Origin: Palleronia sp. THAF1
GTDB lineage: Bacteria > Pseudomonadota > Alphaproteobacteria > Rhodobacterales > Rhodobacteraceae
NCBI RefSeq assembly: GCF_009363795.1
Contig: NZ_CP045420.1
Coordinates: forward strand, 3,185,533-3,249,532
Reading direction: 5' to 3'
Length of the DNA: 64,000 nucleotides
Shown one piece after another: positions 40,535-48,751 of the stretch (its first letter is position 1; every line of letters begins with the position of its first letter). The position numbers and the translations under genes were made by a program. The notes under the pieces are model-generated. The model made no database searches. It was not told where the DNA came from and saw only the letters and a program-made list of their open reading frames with translations.

Positions 40535-41307
40535 TCCAGTCCCTGACAGCGTTGACCGGGTTGGCTGAGACGGCATTCGTTGCCGGTTTCGCGGTGTTCC
40601 TGCGCGTCGGTGCTGCGATGTCGATGCTGCCTGCTTTTGGCGAACGGTCGATCCCCATGCGTGTGCGGCTTGCGCTGGGCATCGCATTTACACTGATCGT
40701 GACGCCTGCTGTCGTGGCGCGTCTTCCAGGACTGACTGCTACCGATCTTGCGGGACGTTTCCTGCTGATCGAGACTGTGATCGGTTTTGCCCTAGGGGGC
40801 ATGCTACGGCTGTTCGTGATTGCTCTGCAGCTTGCCGGAGCGATGGCCGCGCAGACGATTTCCCTTGCCCAGATATTCGGCGGCGGCGCAACCGATCCAC
40901 AGCCGACCATCGGCCATATCATGGTGATGGCCGGTTTGACGCTTGCTGTAATTCTAGGGCTTCACGTCAAGATCGCCGAATACCTCGTATTCTCATATGA
41001 GCTTTTGCCAGCCGGGCAGTTTCCGGATGCGGCCGATCTAGCCGCTTGGGGTGTCGAGCGCACCGCCCGTGCCTTCGCCCTCGGGTTCGCGCTGGCTATG
41101 CCGTTCGTAATCACATCGCTGATCTACAACCTGACGCTAGGCGTCATCAATCGCGCGATGCCTCAGCTTATGGTGGCCTTCGTCGGCGCGCCCGCGATCA
41201 CGCTGGGCGGCTTGGCGATCCTTGCGCTGTCCTTACCGCTTGCCCTGCAGGTCTGGATGCAAGCGTTGGACGGGTACATGGCAAACCCGGTCGCGGCCAC
41301 GCGATGA
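40531..41307 (+). CDS. fliR: Flagellar export protein FliR
   Basis: FliR is the single-copy subunit of the FliPQR export channel. The 258-residue polytopic protein has FLRVGAAMSMLPAFGERSIPMRVRLALGIAFTLIV near the start, the GGMLRLFVIALQLAGAMAAQTISLAQIFGGG segment and ALPFVITSLIYNLTLGVINRAMPQLMV-like sequence near residue 190, all family hallmarks. The GTG at 40531 overlaps the flhA stop (GTGA). Overlaps flhB by four bases. Confidence 0.95.
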   Translation: MIQSLTALTGLAETAFVAGFAVFLRVGAAMSMLPAFGERSIPMRVRLALGIAFTLIVTPAVVARLPGLTATDLAGRFLLIETVIGFALGGMLRLFVIALQLAGAMAAQTISLAQIFGGGATDPQPTIGHIMVMAGLTLAVILGLHVKIAEYLVFSYELLPAGQFPDAADLAAWGVERTARAFALGFALAMPFVITSLIYNLTLGVINRAMPQLMVAFVGAPAITLGGLAILALSLPLALQVWMQALDGYMANPVAATR

Positions 41308-42365
41308 GCGATCAGGACGAAAGCGAAAAGAGCCACGAGCCTTCTCAGAAGAAGCTCGATGATGCGCGTAAGAAAGGGGAAATTCCAAAATCGACTGATC
41401 TGACGACCGCCGCGGGCTATGCGGGGATGGTTCTGGTCGCCGTAGGCTTTGGAGCGGATTCTTTGCAGCGGATCGGTGCAATCCTTGCCGGTGTGCTTCA
41501 TCGGGCCGGCACGCTTGATCCCGGAGCGCCAGAGTTGGTGCCGGTGGGCGCGCAGTTGGTCACGGCCCTGCTGCCTTGGGCGCTTCTGCCGATCGGCTTT
41601 TGCATCGTGTCCTTGCTGGGCCAGCGCGCGTTCACCTTTGCCGGTTCCAAAATGGCACCGAAAGCCAGCCGTATCTCTGTTCTATCCAACGCCAAGCAGA
41701 AGTTCGGGCGCGGCGGATTGTTCGAGTTCGCAAAGAGCGCGGTTAAGCTGACCATTTATTCCATAGCTCTGTTCGTGTTCCTCTGGCGCTCTCTGCCGGA
41801 AATCATCGGTTTGGTGACACTCGATCCCGGCGTGGCGACTGCCGCGGCACTCGCGATGACGGTGCGATTTCTGTGGCTGGTTCTGGTGGTGGCGCTGGCG
41901 ATTGGTGTCATCGACGTGGCGTGGCAACAGGCCGAGCATGCGCGCAAGAACCGCATGTCGCGCAAAGAGATGACGGACGAGCAAAAGGAAAGCGACGGCG
42001 ATCCTCATATGAAGGGCCAGCGCCGCCAACGTGGAATGGAGATCGCTTCGAACCGAATGCTTGCGGATGTCCCGGACGCCAGCGTGATCGTGGTGAACCC
42101 AACGCACTATGCGGTAGCCCTGAAGTGGTCGCGCAGCTCAGCCGGAGCACCCGTTTGCGTGGCGAAAGGCGTTGATGCCGTTGCCCTTCGCATCCGCGAA
42201 CTGGCCGAAGAGGCAGGCGTGCCGATCCATTCCGACCCGCCGACAGCCCGCGCATTGCATGCCACCGTGGAAATCGGCGGTGAGATCTCGCCGGAGCAAT
42301 TCGCGCCGGTCGCTATCGCGATCCGCTTCGCCGAGGTTATGCGACGCAAGGCACGTGCGCGATGA
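41304..42365 (+). CDS. flhB: Flagellar export switch protein FlhB
   Basis: FlhB sets substrate specificity: FliK triggers a change from rod/hook to filament export after autocleavage. The 353-residue product has four membrane helices and a cytoplasmic C-terminal domain with the self-cleaving NPTH motif near residue 265 (VIVVNPTHYAVALKW), preceded by the linker RKNRMSRKEMTDEQKESDGDPHMKG seen in sections. N-terminal SQKKLDDARKKGEIPKSTDL is conserved. The start overlaps fliR, the stop overlaps the coiled-coil gene that follows. Confidence 0.97.
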   Translation: MSDQDESEKSHEPSQKKLDDARKKGEIPKSTDLTTAAGYAGMVLVAVGFGADSLQRIGAILAGVLHRAGTLDPGAPELVPVGAQLVTALLPWALLPIGFCIVSLLGQRAFTFAGSKMAPKASRISVLSNAKQKFGRGGLFEFAKSAVKLTIYSIALFVFLWRSLPEIIGLVTLDPGVATAAALAMTVRFLWLVLVVALAIGVIDVAWQQAEHARKNRMSRKEMTDEQKESDGDPHMKGQRRQRGMEIASNRMLADVPDASVIVVNPTHYAVALKWSRSSAGAPVCVAKGVDAVALRIRELAEEAGVPIHSDPPTARALHATVEIGGEISPEQFAPVAIAIRFAEVMRRKARAR

Positions 42366-42706
42366 CCGATGGATTGAAGGACTTGGCTCGTATCTCTGCC
42401 ATGTTGCGAGATCGCGAACTTGGCGCTGTCGAGCGGATCGTGTCACAGCTGAACGCGATTCAGTCCGACATCGCGCGCTTGCAAGATGCACAATCCGCGC
42501 GCAGGACCGATGCATCCATCGATACCGCGCGCCTGACAGGAATGGATATGAGCTGGCTTGCGGAAACAGAGCGCCGGATCCTGCGCCTGCGTCAGCAAGA
42601 GGCGGCGTTGCGCGCTGCCCATGAAACAGCGTTGGGCAGAGCGCGTAAGGCGTTCGGCCGCGCCGACGTGACGGCGCGGATTGCCGGGATCAAGCCGCCT
42701 GTTTGA
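42362..42706 (+). CDS. Coiled-coil protein downstream of flhB, possibly FliJ-like
   Basis: A 114-residue charged helical protein. It has heptad-like stretches through most of its length: LKDLARISAMLRDRELGAVERIVSQLNAIQSDIARL and ETERRILRLRQQEAALRAAHETALGRARKAF, no signal peptide and no membrane segment. Size, charge and place at the end of an export-gate operon suit a FliJ-type ATPase stalk/chaperone-escort protein, which is otherwise missing near fliI. FliJ proteins are poorly conserved, so this is inference. It overlaps flhB by four bases and the convergent fliL-like gene by 17 bases. Confidence 0.65.
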   Translation: MTDGLKDLARISAMLRDRELGAVERIVSQLNAIQSDIARLQDAQSARRTDASIDTARLTGMDMSWLAETERRILRLRQQEAALRAAHETALGRARKAFGRADVTARIAGIKPPV

Positions 42707-43196
42707 CGATATCCAGAAGCAACACGTCGTACAGACCCGGCCCGATTTCCGCGCGGGCGGTTTCCATTAAGGCGGTCTTCAACCGATCGAGCTTGCCGTT
42801 CGACGTGAAGTTACCCTCGAAGCCACTGGTGTTGGCGTGATCGAGCATGACCCGCAGAAAACGGTCGCGCAGCCTTGGCTTGCGTTTCTGTGCGATGTCT
42901 TGTGCGGCGCTATCGGTCTCTAGCGTCAGCGAAAGCACGACCAATGCGTCAACGCGGCCGTCCTTGATGATCGGAACGACGAACTGATGGTCCAGACTGA
43001 CAAAGATCGGATCGCCAGATGGCGCATCGTGGCTGTCGTCTTTGGCGTGGTCCGGTTCGGTGTGCGCGACTTCCCCGCAGGGATTTTCGGTCTGCGCGAC
43101 GTCCGGCAACTCGGGCGATGGGCGCAGCGCAAAACCGGCGCCGACACCTGCGCCGAGGCCGACCAGGGCCAGCGCAATTGGGATGAGCAGTTTCAT
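42690..43196 (-). CDS. FliL-family flagellar protein (second copy)
   Basis: A 168-residue second FliL-like protein. One N-terminal hydrophobic segment (LLIPIALALVGLGAGVGAGFAL), a His/Asp-rich linker with two cysteine-free acidic stretches, then a FliL-type periplasmic domain: FVSLDHQFVVPIIKDGRVDALVVLSLTLE, RDRFLRVMLDHANTSGFEG and TARAEIGPGLYDVLLLDIVKQ. It is the last gene of the minus-strand flgB-flgC-fliE-fliQ-flgF-flgG-flgA-flgH operon, 11 bp from flgH. Two FliL-like genes in one cluster suggest separate roles around the stator or in the basal body. Confidence 0.82.
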   Translation of the reverse strand: MKLLIPIALALVGLGAGVGAGFALRPSPELPDVAQTENPCGEVAHTEPDHAKDDSHDAPSGDPIFVSLDHQFVVPIIKDGRVDALVVLSLTLETDSAAQDIAQKRKPRLRDRFLRVMLDHANTSGFEGNFTSNGKLDRLKTALMETARAEIGPGLYDVLLLDIVKQAA

Positions 43197-43207
43197 GAGC
43201 GTGCCTT

Positions 43208-43939
43208 TCAGAACGGCAGGATGATATCGGCGACCTGCTGACCGTAGCGTGGCTGCTGGACGTCGGTGATCTGGCCGCGTCCGCCGTAGGAAATACGGGC
43301 GGCGGCGATCTTGTCGTAAAGAACCTCATTCCGACGCGAGATGTCTTCGGGCCGGACGATGCCGGTTACGATCAGCTCACGCAGTTCGAAGTTCAGGCGT
43401 AGCTCTTGCCGCCCTTCGATCGCGAAGGCACCGTTCGGCAAGACTTCGGTGACGGTGGCAGCAACGCGCAGGGTCAGGCGTTCGTTGCGGGAGGTACTTC
43501 CGTCACCCGAAAAACCGGAACCAGACGAAAGTCCCACGGCGCTGTTCAAATTTGCCCCTTCCGGCAATTTTTCATTGATACGTTGTGGGATGCCGAAGAA
43601 ATCGTTGATCGCCATATTGGAATTGGCACTCCGCGACCGATCAGAGGCGTTCGAGAATTCGGCGCGGTCATCGATCTCGACGATGACGGTAACGATGTCG
43701 CCTCGCGTTTCTGCCCGGCGGGTTCCCAGCAACGATCCCCGTCCGCCGGACCAAAGCGATGCGGCGTCGGTATTCCGTTCGGGCTCGTACGACACCGGCA
43801 GTCCAGGGCTTTGCATCGCCACGAGTTCGGGGCTTTGGGCGACTGGACTAAGGGCAGGCGGCCGTCCCACGTCATTGATCCGACCGCAGGCGGGAGCTGT
43901 TACGAAGGAGAGGATTGCAAGGCATAGGATGGGACGCAT
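43208..43939 (-). CDS. flgH: Flagellar L-ring protein FlgH
   Basis: FlgH forms the L ring, the bushing in the outer membrane. The 243-residue lipoprotein has a signal peptide with lipid-attachment cysteine in TAPACG (C18), SLWSGGRGSLLGTRRAETRGDIVTVIVEIDDRAEF-type sequence near residue 62, and the C-terminal LRELIVTGIVRPEDISRRNEVLYDKIAAARISYGGRG that is the FlgH signature. Overlaps flgA by one base. The P-ring gene flgI is not present in this window. Confidence 0.95.
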   Translation of the reverse strand: MRPILCLAILSFVTAPACGRINDVGRPPALSPVAQSPELVAMQSPGLPVSYEPERNTDAASLWSGGRGSLLGTRRAETRGDIVTVIVEIDDRAEFSNASDRSRSANSNMAINDFFGIPQRINEKLPEGANLNSAVGLSSGSGFSGDGSTSRNERLTLRVAATVTEVLPNGAFAIEGRQELRLNFELRELIVTGIVRPEDISRRNEVLYDKIAAARISYGGRGQITDVQQPRYGQQVADIILPF

Positions 43940-44364
43940 CAGCGGAATCCTTGTGAGACGGTGACGGTTCCGTCGGGCATGACGTCTCCGAAGACGGTTG
44001 CGCGAGAGGACAGGTTCATGACGCGCAGGCGGTCGCCAACACCGGCGCGATCCAGCGCGCGACCATCGGCGCGCATGCGCAAAGTGCCGGCGGCATACTC
44101 TATAACAACGATCTGATTGCGCTCGATCAACGCGGGCGGGCCGATGTCGCCCGTGCGCACCGGCCGTCCGGCGTAGAGCGTCACGCGCGCTTCCTGTCCG
44201 ATTGCAGCTGACGGGTCGGACAGCAGACCGGGCGCGCCGCCGGGGGCGATTTTCAAGTCGCCGGGACCGATCAGGCTGCGCGCGCGGATCGTCGTGGTCG
44301 CGACTACCATGTCGGCCAGCGCCGGAGCTGCCGTCAGGATGAGAAGAAGGGCGATGCGGATCAT
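43939..44364 (-). CDS. flgA: Flagellar P-ring assembly chaperone FlgA (short form)
   Basis: FlgA is the periplasmic chaperone for P-ring protein FlgI. The 141-residue product has a signal peptide (ALLLILTAAPALA) and the SAF-domain of FlgA: ARSLIGPGDLKIAPG, GQEARVTLYAGRPVRTGDIGPPALIERNQIV and the end VMNLSSRATVFGDVMPDGTVTVSQG. It lacks the extra N-terminal domain of enterobacterial FlgA (about 220 residues), as is common in Rhodobacteraceae. Overlaps flgG by four bases. Confidence 0.93.
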   Translation of the reverse strand: MIRIALLLILTAAPALADMVVATTTIRARSLIGPGDLKIAPGGAPGLLSDPSAAIGQEARVTLYAGRPVRTGDIGPPALIERNQIVVIEYAAGTLRMRADGRALDRAGVGDRLRVMNLSSRATVFGDVMPDGTVTVSQGFR

Positions 44365-45146
44365 CGGATCTGCGTCGTCGCGCCGAGCATCTGGTCGGCG
44401 GCGGTGATGACTTTTGAGTTCAGCTCGTAGCCCCGCTGCGCCTCGATCAGCTTGGTGATTTCTCGAACGGGATCGACGGAACTGTCTTCCAGATAGCCCT
44501 GCCGCAACGTGCCCAAGCCATCGGTGCCCGGCTGTCCGCCGACGGGTGCGCCGGATGCGGGGCTTTCGACGAAGAGGTTCGAGCCGATCGCTTCCAGCCC
44601 CTTCACGTTGGAAAAGCCGACGAGGTTCAACTGACCCAGGATTTGGGGTTCGACCTCGTTCGCGAAGTAGGCGTAGACCTCGCCGTCTGCGTTGATCGCG
44701 ATGGCACGTGCGTCTTCGGGGATGGTGATGCCCGGTACGGCGGGATAGCCGTCCGATGTGACGATCTGGCCGTCCGCGGATCGTTTCAGAGCACCGTCAC
44801 GAGTGTAGCCGGACTGGCTCGAGGGCAGCGTGACCTCCAGGTAACCGTTGCCTTCAATGGCAAGATCCAGATCGCCGCCGGTCTGGACCAAAGTGCCCTG
44901 CGCGACCTCCATCGTCACGGCGGCAGAGCGTGCGCCTAGGCCAAGTTGGATGCCTGTCGGCAGTTCGGTGCCGGTGGCGGACGAGATCGCGCCGGGGCGA
45001 GCGACCTGTTCGTAGTGCAGGTCGGCGAATTCTGCGCGGCGGGCGTTGTAGCCGGTGGTGCTCATGTTCGCGAGGTTGTGGGAAATGACTTCCACCCGCT
45101 GTTGCTGGGCGGCCATTCCGGTGGCGGCGATGGACAGGGCGCGCAT
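44361..45146 (-). CDS. flgG: Distal rod protein FlgG
   Basis: FlgG makes the distal rod. The 261-residue product starts MRALSIAATGMAAQQQRVEVISHNLANMSTTGYN (rod/hook N-terminal motif, seen in sections), has the FlgG-specific region near QVARPGAISSATG at residue 50, LAIEGNGYLEVTLP, and ends DPVREITKLIEAQRGYELNSKVI with the typical C-terminal helix. 9 bp from flgF. Exported through the FlhA/FlhB gate. Confidence 0.95.
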   Translation of the reverse strand: MRALSIAATGMAAQQQRVEVISHNLANMSTTGYNARRAEFADLHYEQVARPGAISSATGTELPTGIQLGLGARSAAVTMEVAQGTLVQTGGDLDLAIEGNGYLEVTLPSSQSGYTRDGALKRSADGQIVTSDGYPAVPGITIPEDARAIAINADGEVYAYFANEVEPQILGQLNLVGFSNVKGLEAIGSNLFVESPASGAPVGGQPGTDGLGTLRQGYLEDSSVDPVREITKLIEAQRGYELNSKVITAADQMLGATTQIR

Positions 45147-45155
45147 TGATGTCTC

Positions 45156-45878
45156 CTATCGGCTTAGGGTGGAAAGGACGTTGCGGATGCGCTCGTCCTC
45201 TTTTTCGGAAAAGCTCTGGCCAAGCTCGTAGGCGCGCTGCACCTCGATCATGCGGCTGATCTCCAACAGGGGGTTCACGTTCGACGCTTCCAAATGGCCC
45301 TGCAGGATCGCTGCGCCTTCGTCGGGGGGGATCGGCTCTGCCGGAGCGGACAGGCGGAACAGAAGGCCCGATCCACGTGTCACGTCTTGCGGCGCGGCGG
45401 CGCGCCAAAGGCCGATCTGTACCAGAGGAACTCCGTCAGCTGAGATCGTGCCGTCACGCGCAACGGCGACGCCGCCCGCGTCAGGCGGGATGAAGATCGG
45501 CGCGCCGCCGGCATCCAGAACGCGGTTCCCCTCGTTCGTGACCAGCTCGCCGGCTGCGTTCGGCAGGAAGTGACCGGCGCGGGTCAACGCCTCTCCGTCC
45601 GGGGTCTCGACGAGGAAGAAGCCGTCGCCTTCGATCGCCATGTCGAAGGTGCCGCCAGTCCTTTCGACACCGCCCTGAAGGTTCGAGGTGTGGCGGACGT
45701 TTCCCTTCGCCATGGACAGGGAAGGGGCGTCATCGATAGCCCTGATATGCTCGGCGAAGATCACGCCTTCCTTGCGGTAGCCTTGCGTCGATGCGTTTGC
45801 GATATTGTTCGCGATCGTCTGCATCTCATGTCGCAGACCGGAAAGTCGGGTGAGGACGGTGTAGCCGGCGTTATCCAT
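45156..45878 (-). CDS. flgF: Proximal rod protein FlgF
   Basis: FlgF is a proximal rod protein. The 240-residue product has TVLTRLSGLRHEMQTIANNIANASTQGYRKEGV near the start, DMAIEGDGFFLVETPDGEALTRAGHF in the middle and the end motif NPLLEISRMIEVQRAYELGQSFSEKEDERIRNV. It is shorter than FlgG and lacks its extra N-terminal loop, which identifies it as FlgF. Three base pairs separate it from fliQ. Confidence 0.93.
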   Translation of the reverse strand: MDNAGYTVLTRLSGLRHEMQTIANNIANASTQGYRKEGVIFAEHIRAIDDAPSLSMAKGNVRHTSNLQGGVERTGGTFDMAIEGDGFFLVETPDGEALTRAGHFLPNAAGELVTNEGNRVLDAGGAPIFIPPDAGGVAVARDGTISADGVPLVQIGLWRAAAPQDVTRGSGLLFRLSAPAEPIPPDEGAAILQGHLEASNVNPLLEISRMIEVQRAYELGQSFSEKEDERIRNVLSTLSR

Positions 45879-45881
45879 GGA

Positions 45882-46151
45882 TCAGCCCCCCGAGATCAGC
45901 GGCACGATGGTCGCGTCGAAGTAGGTGGTAAGGGTGCGCGTCATGAATCCCATCGTCGCCCAGAACACGAGGCCGATGGCGACCAGCTTGGGCACGAAGG
46001 TCAGCGTCATTTCCTGCACCGAGGTCAGGGCCTGAAACAGACCGATCACAAGACCGGCGATCAACGCCACCGTCAGGATCGGCGCAGAGATCGTGACAGC
46101 GATCCACAATCCCTGCCGCAGCGTGTCGTAGTAGACGCCTTCATTCAGCAT
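45882..46151 (-). CDS. fliQ: Flagellar export protein FliQ
   Basis: FliQ is a two-helix subunit of the export channel. The 89-residue product has helix 1 at about 17-38 (AVTISAPILTVALIAGLVIGLF) and helix 2 at about 52-75 (FVPKLVAIGLVFWATMGFMT), with the family LFQALTSVQEMTLTFVPK link. It shares one base with the fliE stop (TGATG). Confidence 0.95.
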   Translation of the reverse strand: MLNEGVYYDTLRQGLWIAVTISAPILTVALIAGLVIGLFQALTSVQEMTLTFVPKLVAIGLVFWATMGFMTRTLTTYFDATIVPLISGG

Positions 46152-46429
46152 CAGACGGGCATCCGCAGGATTTCCTGATACGCCTCGACCACTTTGTTGC
46201 GCACAGTCACGGCGGTATCGACGGCGAATTTCGCTTCTCCCAGTGCCTGCACCAGCGCGTGCGGATCGGCGGCACCGGTCATAGCGGCGCGGGCTGTATC
46301 GTCGCCCTTTTGCAGCGTTTCGGCAAAGCTCTGAACAGCTTCCGTCGCGGCGGCAACGGCCGGATCGGGTGTCGTGGCCGGGCGAGCGGCGGCATAGCGC
46401 TGGGCGGCGAAGGCGGCGGCGATGTCCAT
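46151..46429 (-). CDS. fliE: Flagellar hook-basal body protein FliE
   Basis: FliE joins the MS ring to the rod. The 92-residue product is Ala-rich at the start, and its second half holds the conserved ADPHALVQALGEAKFAVDTAVTVRNKVVEAYQEILRMPV pattern of FliE (read in parts). It starts 27 bp from the flgC stop, with AGGAGG before the start codon. Confidence 0.94.
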   Translation of the reverse strand: MDIAAAFAAQRYAAARPATTPDPAVAAATEAVQSFAETLQKGDDTARAAMTGAADPHALVQALGEAKFAVDTAVTVRNKVVEAYQEILRMPV

Positions 46430-46456
46430 TCTGGACCTCCTGTTCTGTCGTTTGGA

Positions 46457-46834
46457 TTAGCGGCGCAGCAGCTCTAGAAGCCCCTGCGCCATCTGGCGGG
46501 ATTGATCGAAGATCTTGAGGTTGGCCTCGTACGAGCGCTGCGCTTCACGGGCGTCGGCGACCTCTATGATGAGATCGACGGTCGAGCCGTCGTAGAAACC
46601 AGTGTCGTCGGCCATCGGGTGGCCGGGGTCGTAGACACGCGGCAATTCGCGACGGTCAAGTTGAACGCGGTCGGCTTGGACTGTTCCGTCGGCCATGTCG
46701 CGAAATGCGATCGTCTTGCGCCGATAGCCGGGGGTGTCGGCGTTTGCGATGTTTTCCGAGACGTGGCGTAGACGTTCGGACTGCACCTGCATCCCACTGG
46801 CGGAGGCCGCCATGCTGCCAAGTACATCGCTCAT
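46457..46834 (-). CDS. flgC: Proximal rod protein FlgC
   Basis: FlgC is a proximal rod protein. The 125-residue product begins MSDVLGSMAASASGMQVQSE, with NIANADTPGYRRKTI near residue 30, RELPRVYDPGHPMADDTGF, and ends VADAREAQRSYEANLKIFDQSRQMAQGLLELLRR (in sections), typical for FlgC. 9 bp from flgB. Confidence 0.95.
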   Translation of the reverse strand: MSDVLGSMAASASGMQVQSERLRHVSENIANADTPGYRRKTIAFRDMADGTVQADRVQLDRRELPRVYDPGHPMADDTGFYDGSTVDLIIEVADAREAQRSYEANLKIFDQSRQMAQGLLELLRR

Positions 46835-46843
46835 GGCTCTCCC

Positions 46844-47221
46844 TTACCTGTTCCGTCCGAGCGCGCTGCTCAGGATGTCGCGGGCGCTGGAATAGATCGA
46901 GAGGGCCATGTCGTGGCTTTGGCGCGCCTGCGCGGCGTGCATCATCTCCGTCTCCAGCGAGACGGTGTTGCCGTTAGGGGAGGCTTCCCCGTCTCGTAAG
47001 ATCATCCGATGTTCAGTTGCACCGGGATGCGCGCCGATGTGGCCGGGTCGCGTGGCTTGCATCCGAACGGCGGGGTCCAGCTCTTGCGCGAAGTCGTTGA
47101 TGTCGGTGGCGCGGTAGCCCGGCGTATCCGCATTGGCGACGTTGCGGGCGATATGCGACTGGCGCACGGCGGCGTGGGCCGCCATCCGATGCGCGATCTC
47201 TTTTATCCCCATATCTGCCAT
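46844..47221 (-). CDS. flgB: Proximal rod protein FlgB
   Basis: FlgB is the innermost rod protein. The 125-residue product contains AVRQSHIARNVANADTPGYRATDINDF near residue 18 and a C-terminal helix LETEMMHAAQARQSHDMALSIYSSARDILSSALG. First gene of the nine-gene minus-strand basal-body operon; ATG at 47221 is divergent from fliI, with a CtrA-like box between them. Confidence 0.95.
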   Translation of the reverse strand: MADMGIKEIAHRMAAHAAVRQSHIARNVANADTPGYRATDINDFAQELDPAVRMQATRPGHIGAHPGATEHRMILRDGEASPNGNTVSLETEMMHAAQARQSHDMALSIYSSARDILSSALGRNR

Positions 47222-47245
47222 TTTCGACGTCTCCTTCGTCTGGGT

Positions 47246-47260
47246 TCAACGAAGGCTTAA
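47246..47260. promoter_or_regulatory. CtrA-like box between flgB and fliI
   Basis: TCAA-CGAAGGC-TTAA: the TTAA-N7-TTAA spacing of CtrA sites with one mismatch, followed by the extra C of the longer form. It lies in the 87-bp region between the divergent flgB and fliI starts and resembles the one between fliF and fliL. Confidence 0.45.
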
Positions 47261-47308
47261 CGGTGATTCGTTTAGAAAGGGTTGAACTGAAGAAAATTGG
47301 ACTCGGAA

Positions 47309-48643
47309 ATGACACCAGCCGGTTACGATAATATTCGCGCTGCCCTGAACGGAGTAACGATCGAGCGTCCGTTGGGTCAGGTGTGCGGCATACTGGAAGG
47401 GACGATCGAAGTGTCGGGCCTGAACCGTCTCGTAGCGATCGGGGATCGTGTCCGGATCGGCGCGACTGGTCGAGAACTCATGGGCGAAATCGTAGGTGCC
47501 GAAGGCACCAAGATGCGCGTGCTGCCCGACGGTTCCGCAGGGGGCCTGCGCATCGGCGACGATGTGGCGGTTATGGGTGTAACGACCGTATCCCCCGATG
47601 ACAGTTGGATCGGGCGTATCGTCGATCCTGCGGGTCGTCCTTTGGATGGGCGACCTTTGCTGCCCGGTCCGACCAATCGCAGTCTGGCCGCGCGCGCGCC
47701 TGCTGCTGCAGACCGGCGTACCATGGGCGCGCGAATCGAAACCGGGCTGCGCGCGTTCAACACGCTTCTACCCATCGTGCGCGGCCAACGGATCGGGCTT
47801 TTCGCCGGCTCGGGTGTTGGCAAGTCCAGCCTTTTGGCCGCCCTTGCACGCAGGTTGGACGCTGATGTGGTCGTCTTCGCGATGATCGGCGAACGAAGTC
47901 GTGAGATCCGCGATGCGGTCGAACGCGGGCTGGGGCCGGACGGCATGGCGCGCACCGTCATCATTGCGGCAACGGCAGATGCCCCCGCGACCGAGCGTGC
48001 GCGATGTTTACCTGCGGCGTTGTCTGTTGCGGAGCATCACCGCGATGCCGGCAAGCACGTGCTTCTCTTGGCCGACTCGATCACCCGCCATGCCGAGGCT
48101 CATCGGCAGGTAGCCGGGGCGCGGGGCGAGACACCTGTTTTTGGCGGCTACCCGGCTTCGATGCCCACAGATATAGCGGCACTGTGCGAACGGGCGGGAC
48201 CGGGCGCCGAAGGGCAGGGCGATATTACGGCCGTCTTCACGGTTCTGGTGGCTGGGGGCGATCATGACGGACCGGTGGCCGATACCCTGCGCGGGATCCT
48301 TGATGGCCACATCGTTTTGGACCGCAGAATTGCCGAGCGTGGTCGCTTCCCGGCGGTGGACTTGTCGCGGTCCGTTTCACGATCTTTGCCAGAGGCTGCC
48401 AGTGACCACGAGAACACCCTGATTGCAGAAACGCGCCGCCTGATCGGAGCGTATGAACGGTCCGAGATGATGATTAAGGCCGGACTATATGCCGCTGGCA
48501 GTGATCGGACGCTTGATGCCGCAATAGAGTCCTGGGCGCGCATCGATACGTTCCTGAGCCAAAGCGAGGCCGGAACGATGCAGGACAGTTTCGTGGCCTT
48601 GGCACGCTGCCTGTCGCGTCGCGGTCAGGGGGGCGGAGAATGA
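47309..48643 (+). CDS. fliI: Flagellum-specific ATPase FliI
   Basis: FliI is the F1-beta-like ATPase that helps unload and unfold export substrates. The 444-residue product has the P-loop GLFAGSGVGKSSLL near residue 165, FAMIGERSREIRDAVE, LLLADSITRHAEAHRQVAGARGETPVFGGYPASM, and GQGDITAVFTVLVAGGDHDGPVADTLRGILDGHIVL (each read in parts), all as in FliI. ATG at 47309 was preferred to a TTG four codons upstream because of the GGAA-type ribosome-binding site and family N-terminus. It stands alone, convergent with the DUF1217 gene. Confidence 0.96.
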   Translation: MTPAGYDNIRAALNGVTIERPLGQVCGILEGTIEVSGLNRLVAIGDRVRIGATGRELMGEIVGAEGTKMRVLPDGSAGGLRIGDDVAVMGVTTVSPDDSWIGRIVDPAGRPLDGRPLLPGPTNRSLAARAPAAADRRTMGARIETGLRAFNTLLPIVRGQRIGLFAGSGVGKSSLLAALARRLDADVVVFAMIGERSREIRDAVERGLGPDGMARTVIIAATADAPATERARCLPAALSVAEHHRDAGKHVLLLADSITRHAEAHRQVAGARGETPVFGGYPASMPTDIAALCERAGPGAEGQGDITAVFTVLVAGGDHDGPVADTLRGILDGHIVLDRRIAERGRFPAVDLSRSVSRSLPEAASDHENTLIAETRRLIGAYERSEMMIKAGLYAAGSDRTLDAAIESWARIDTFLSQSEAGTMQDSFVALARCLSRRGQGGGE

Positions 48644-48751
48644 AATAAATCGGTGAGGACACTGAGCAATCATTGGCGGATCGCCATCAGGCTTTGTGGA
48701 AGCGTATGGTCTCTGCACTTGCCTTGACGGGCGGCTCTAACAGGGTCGATT

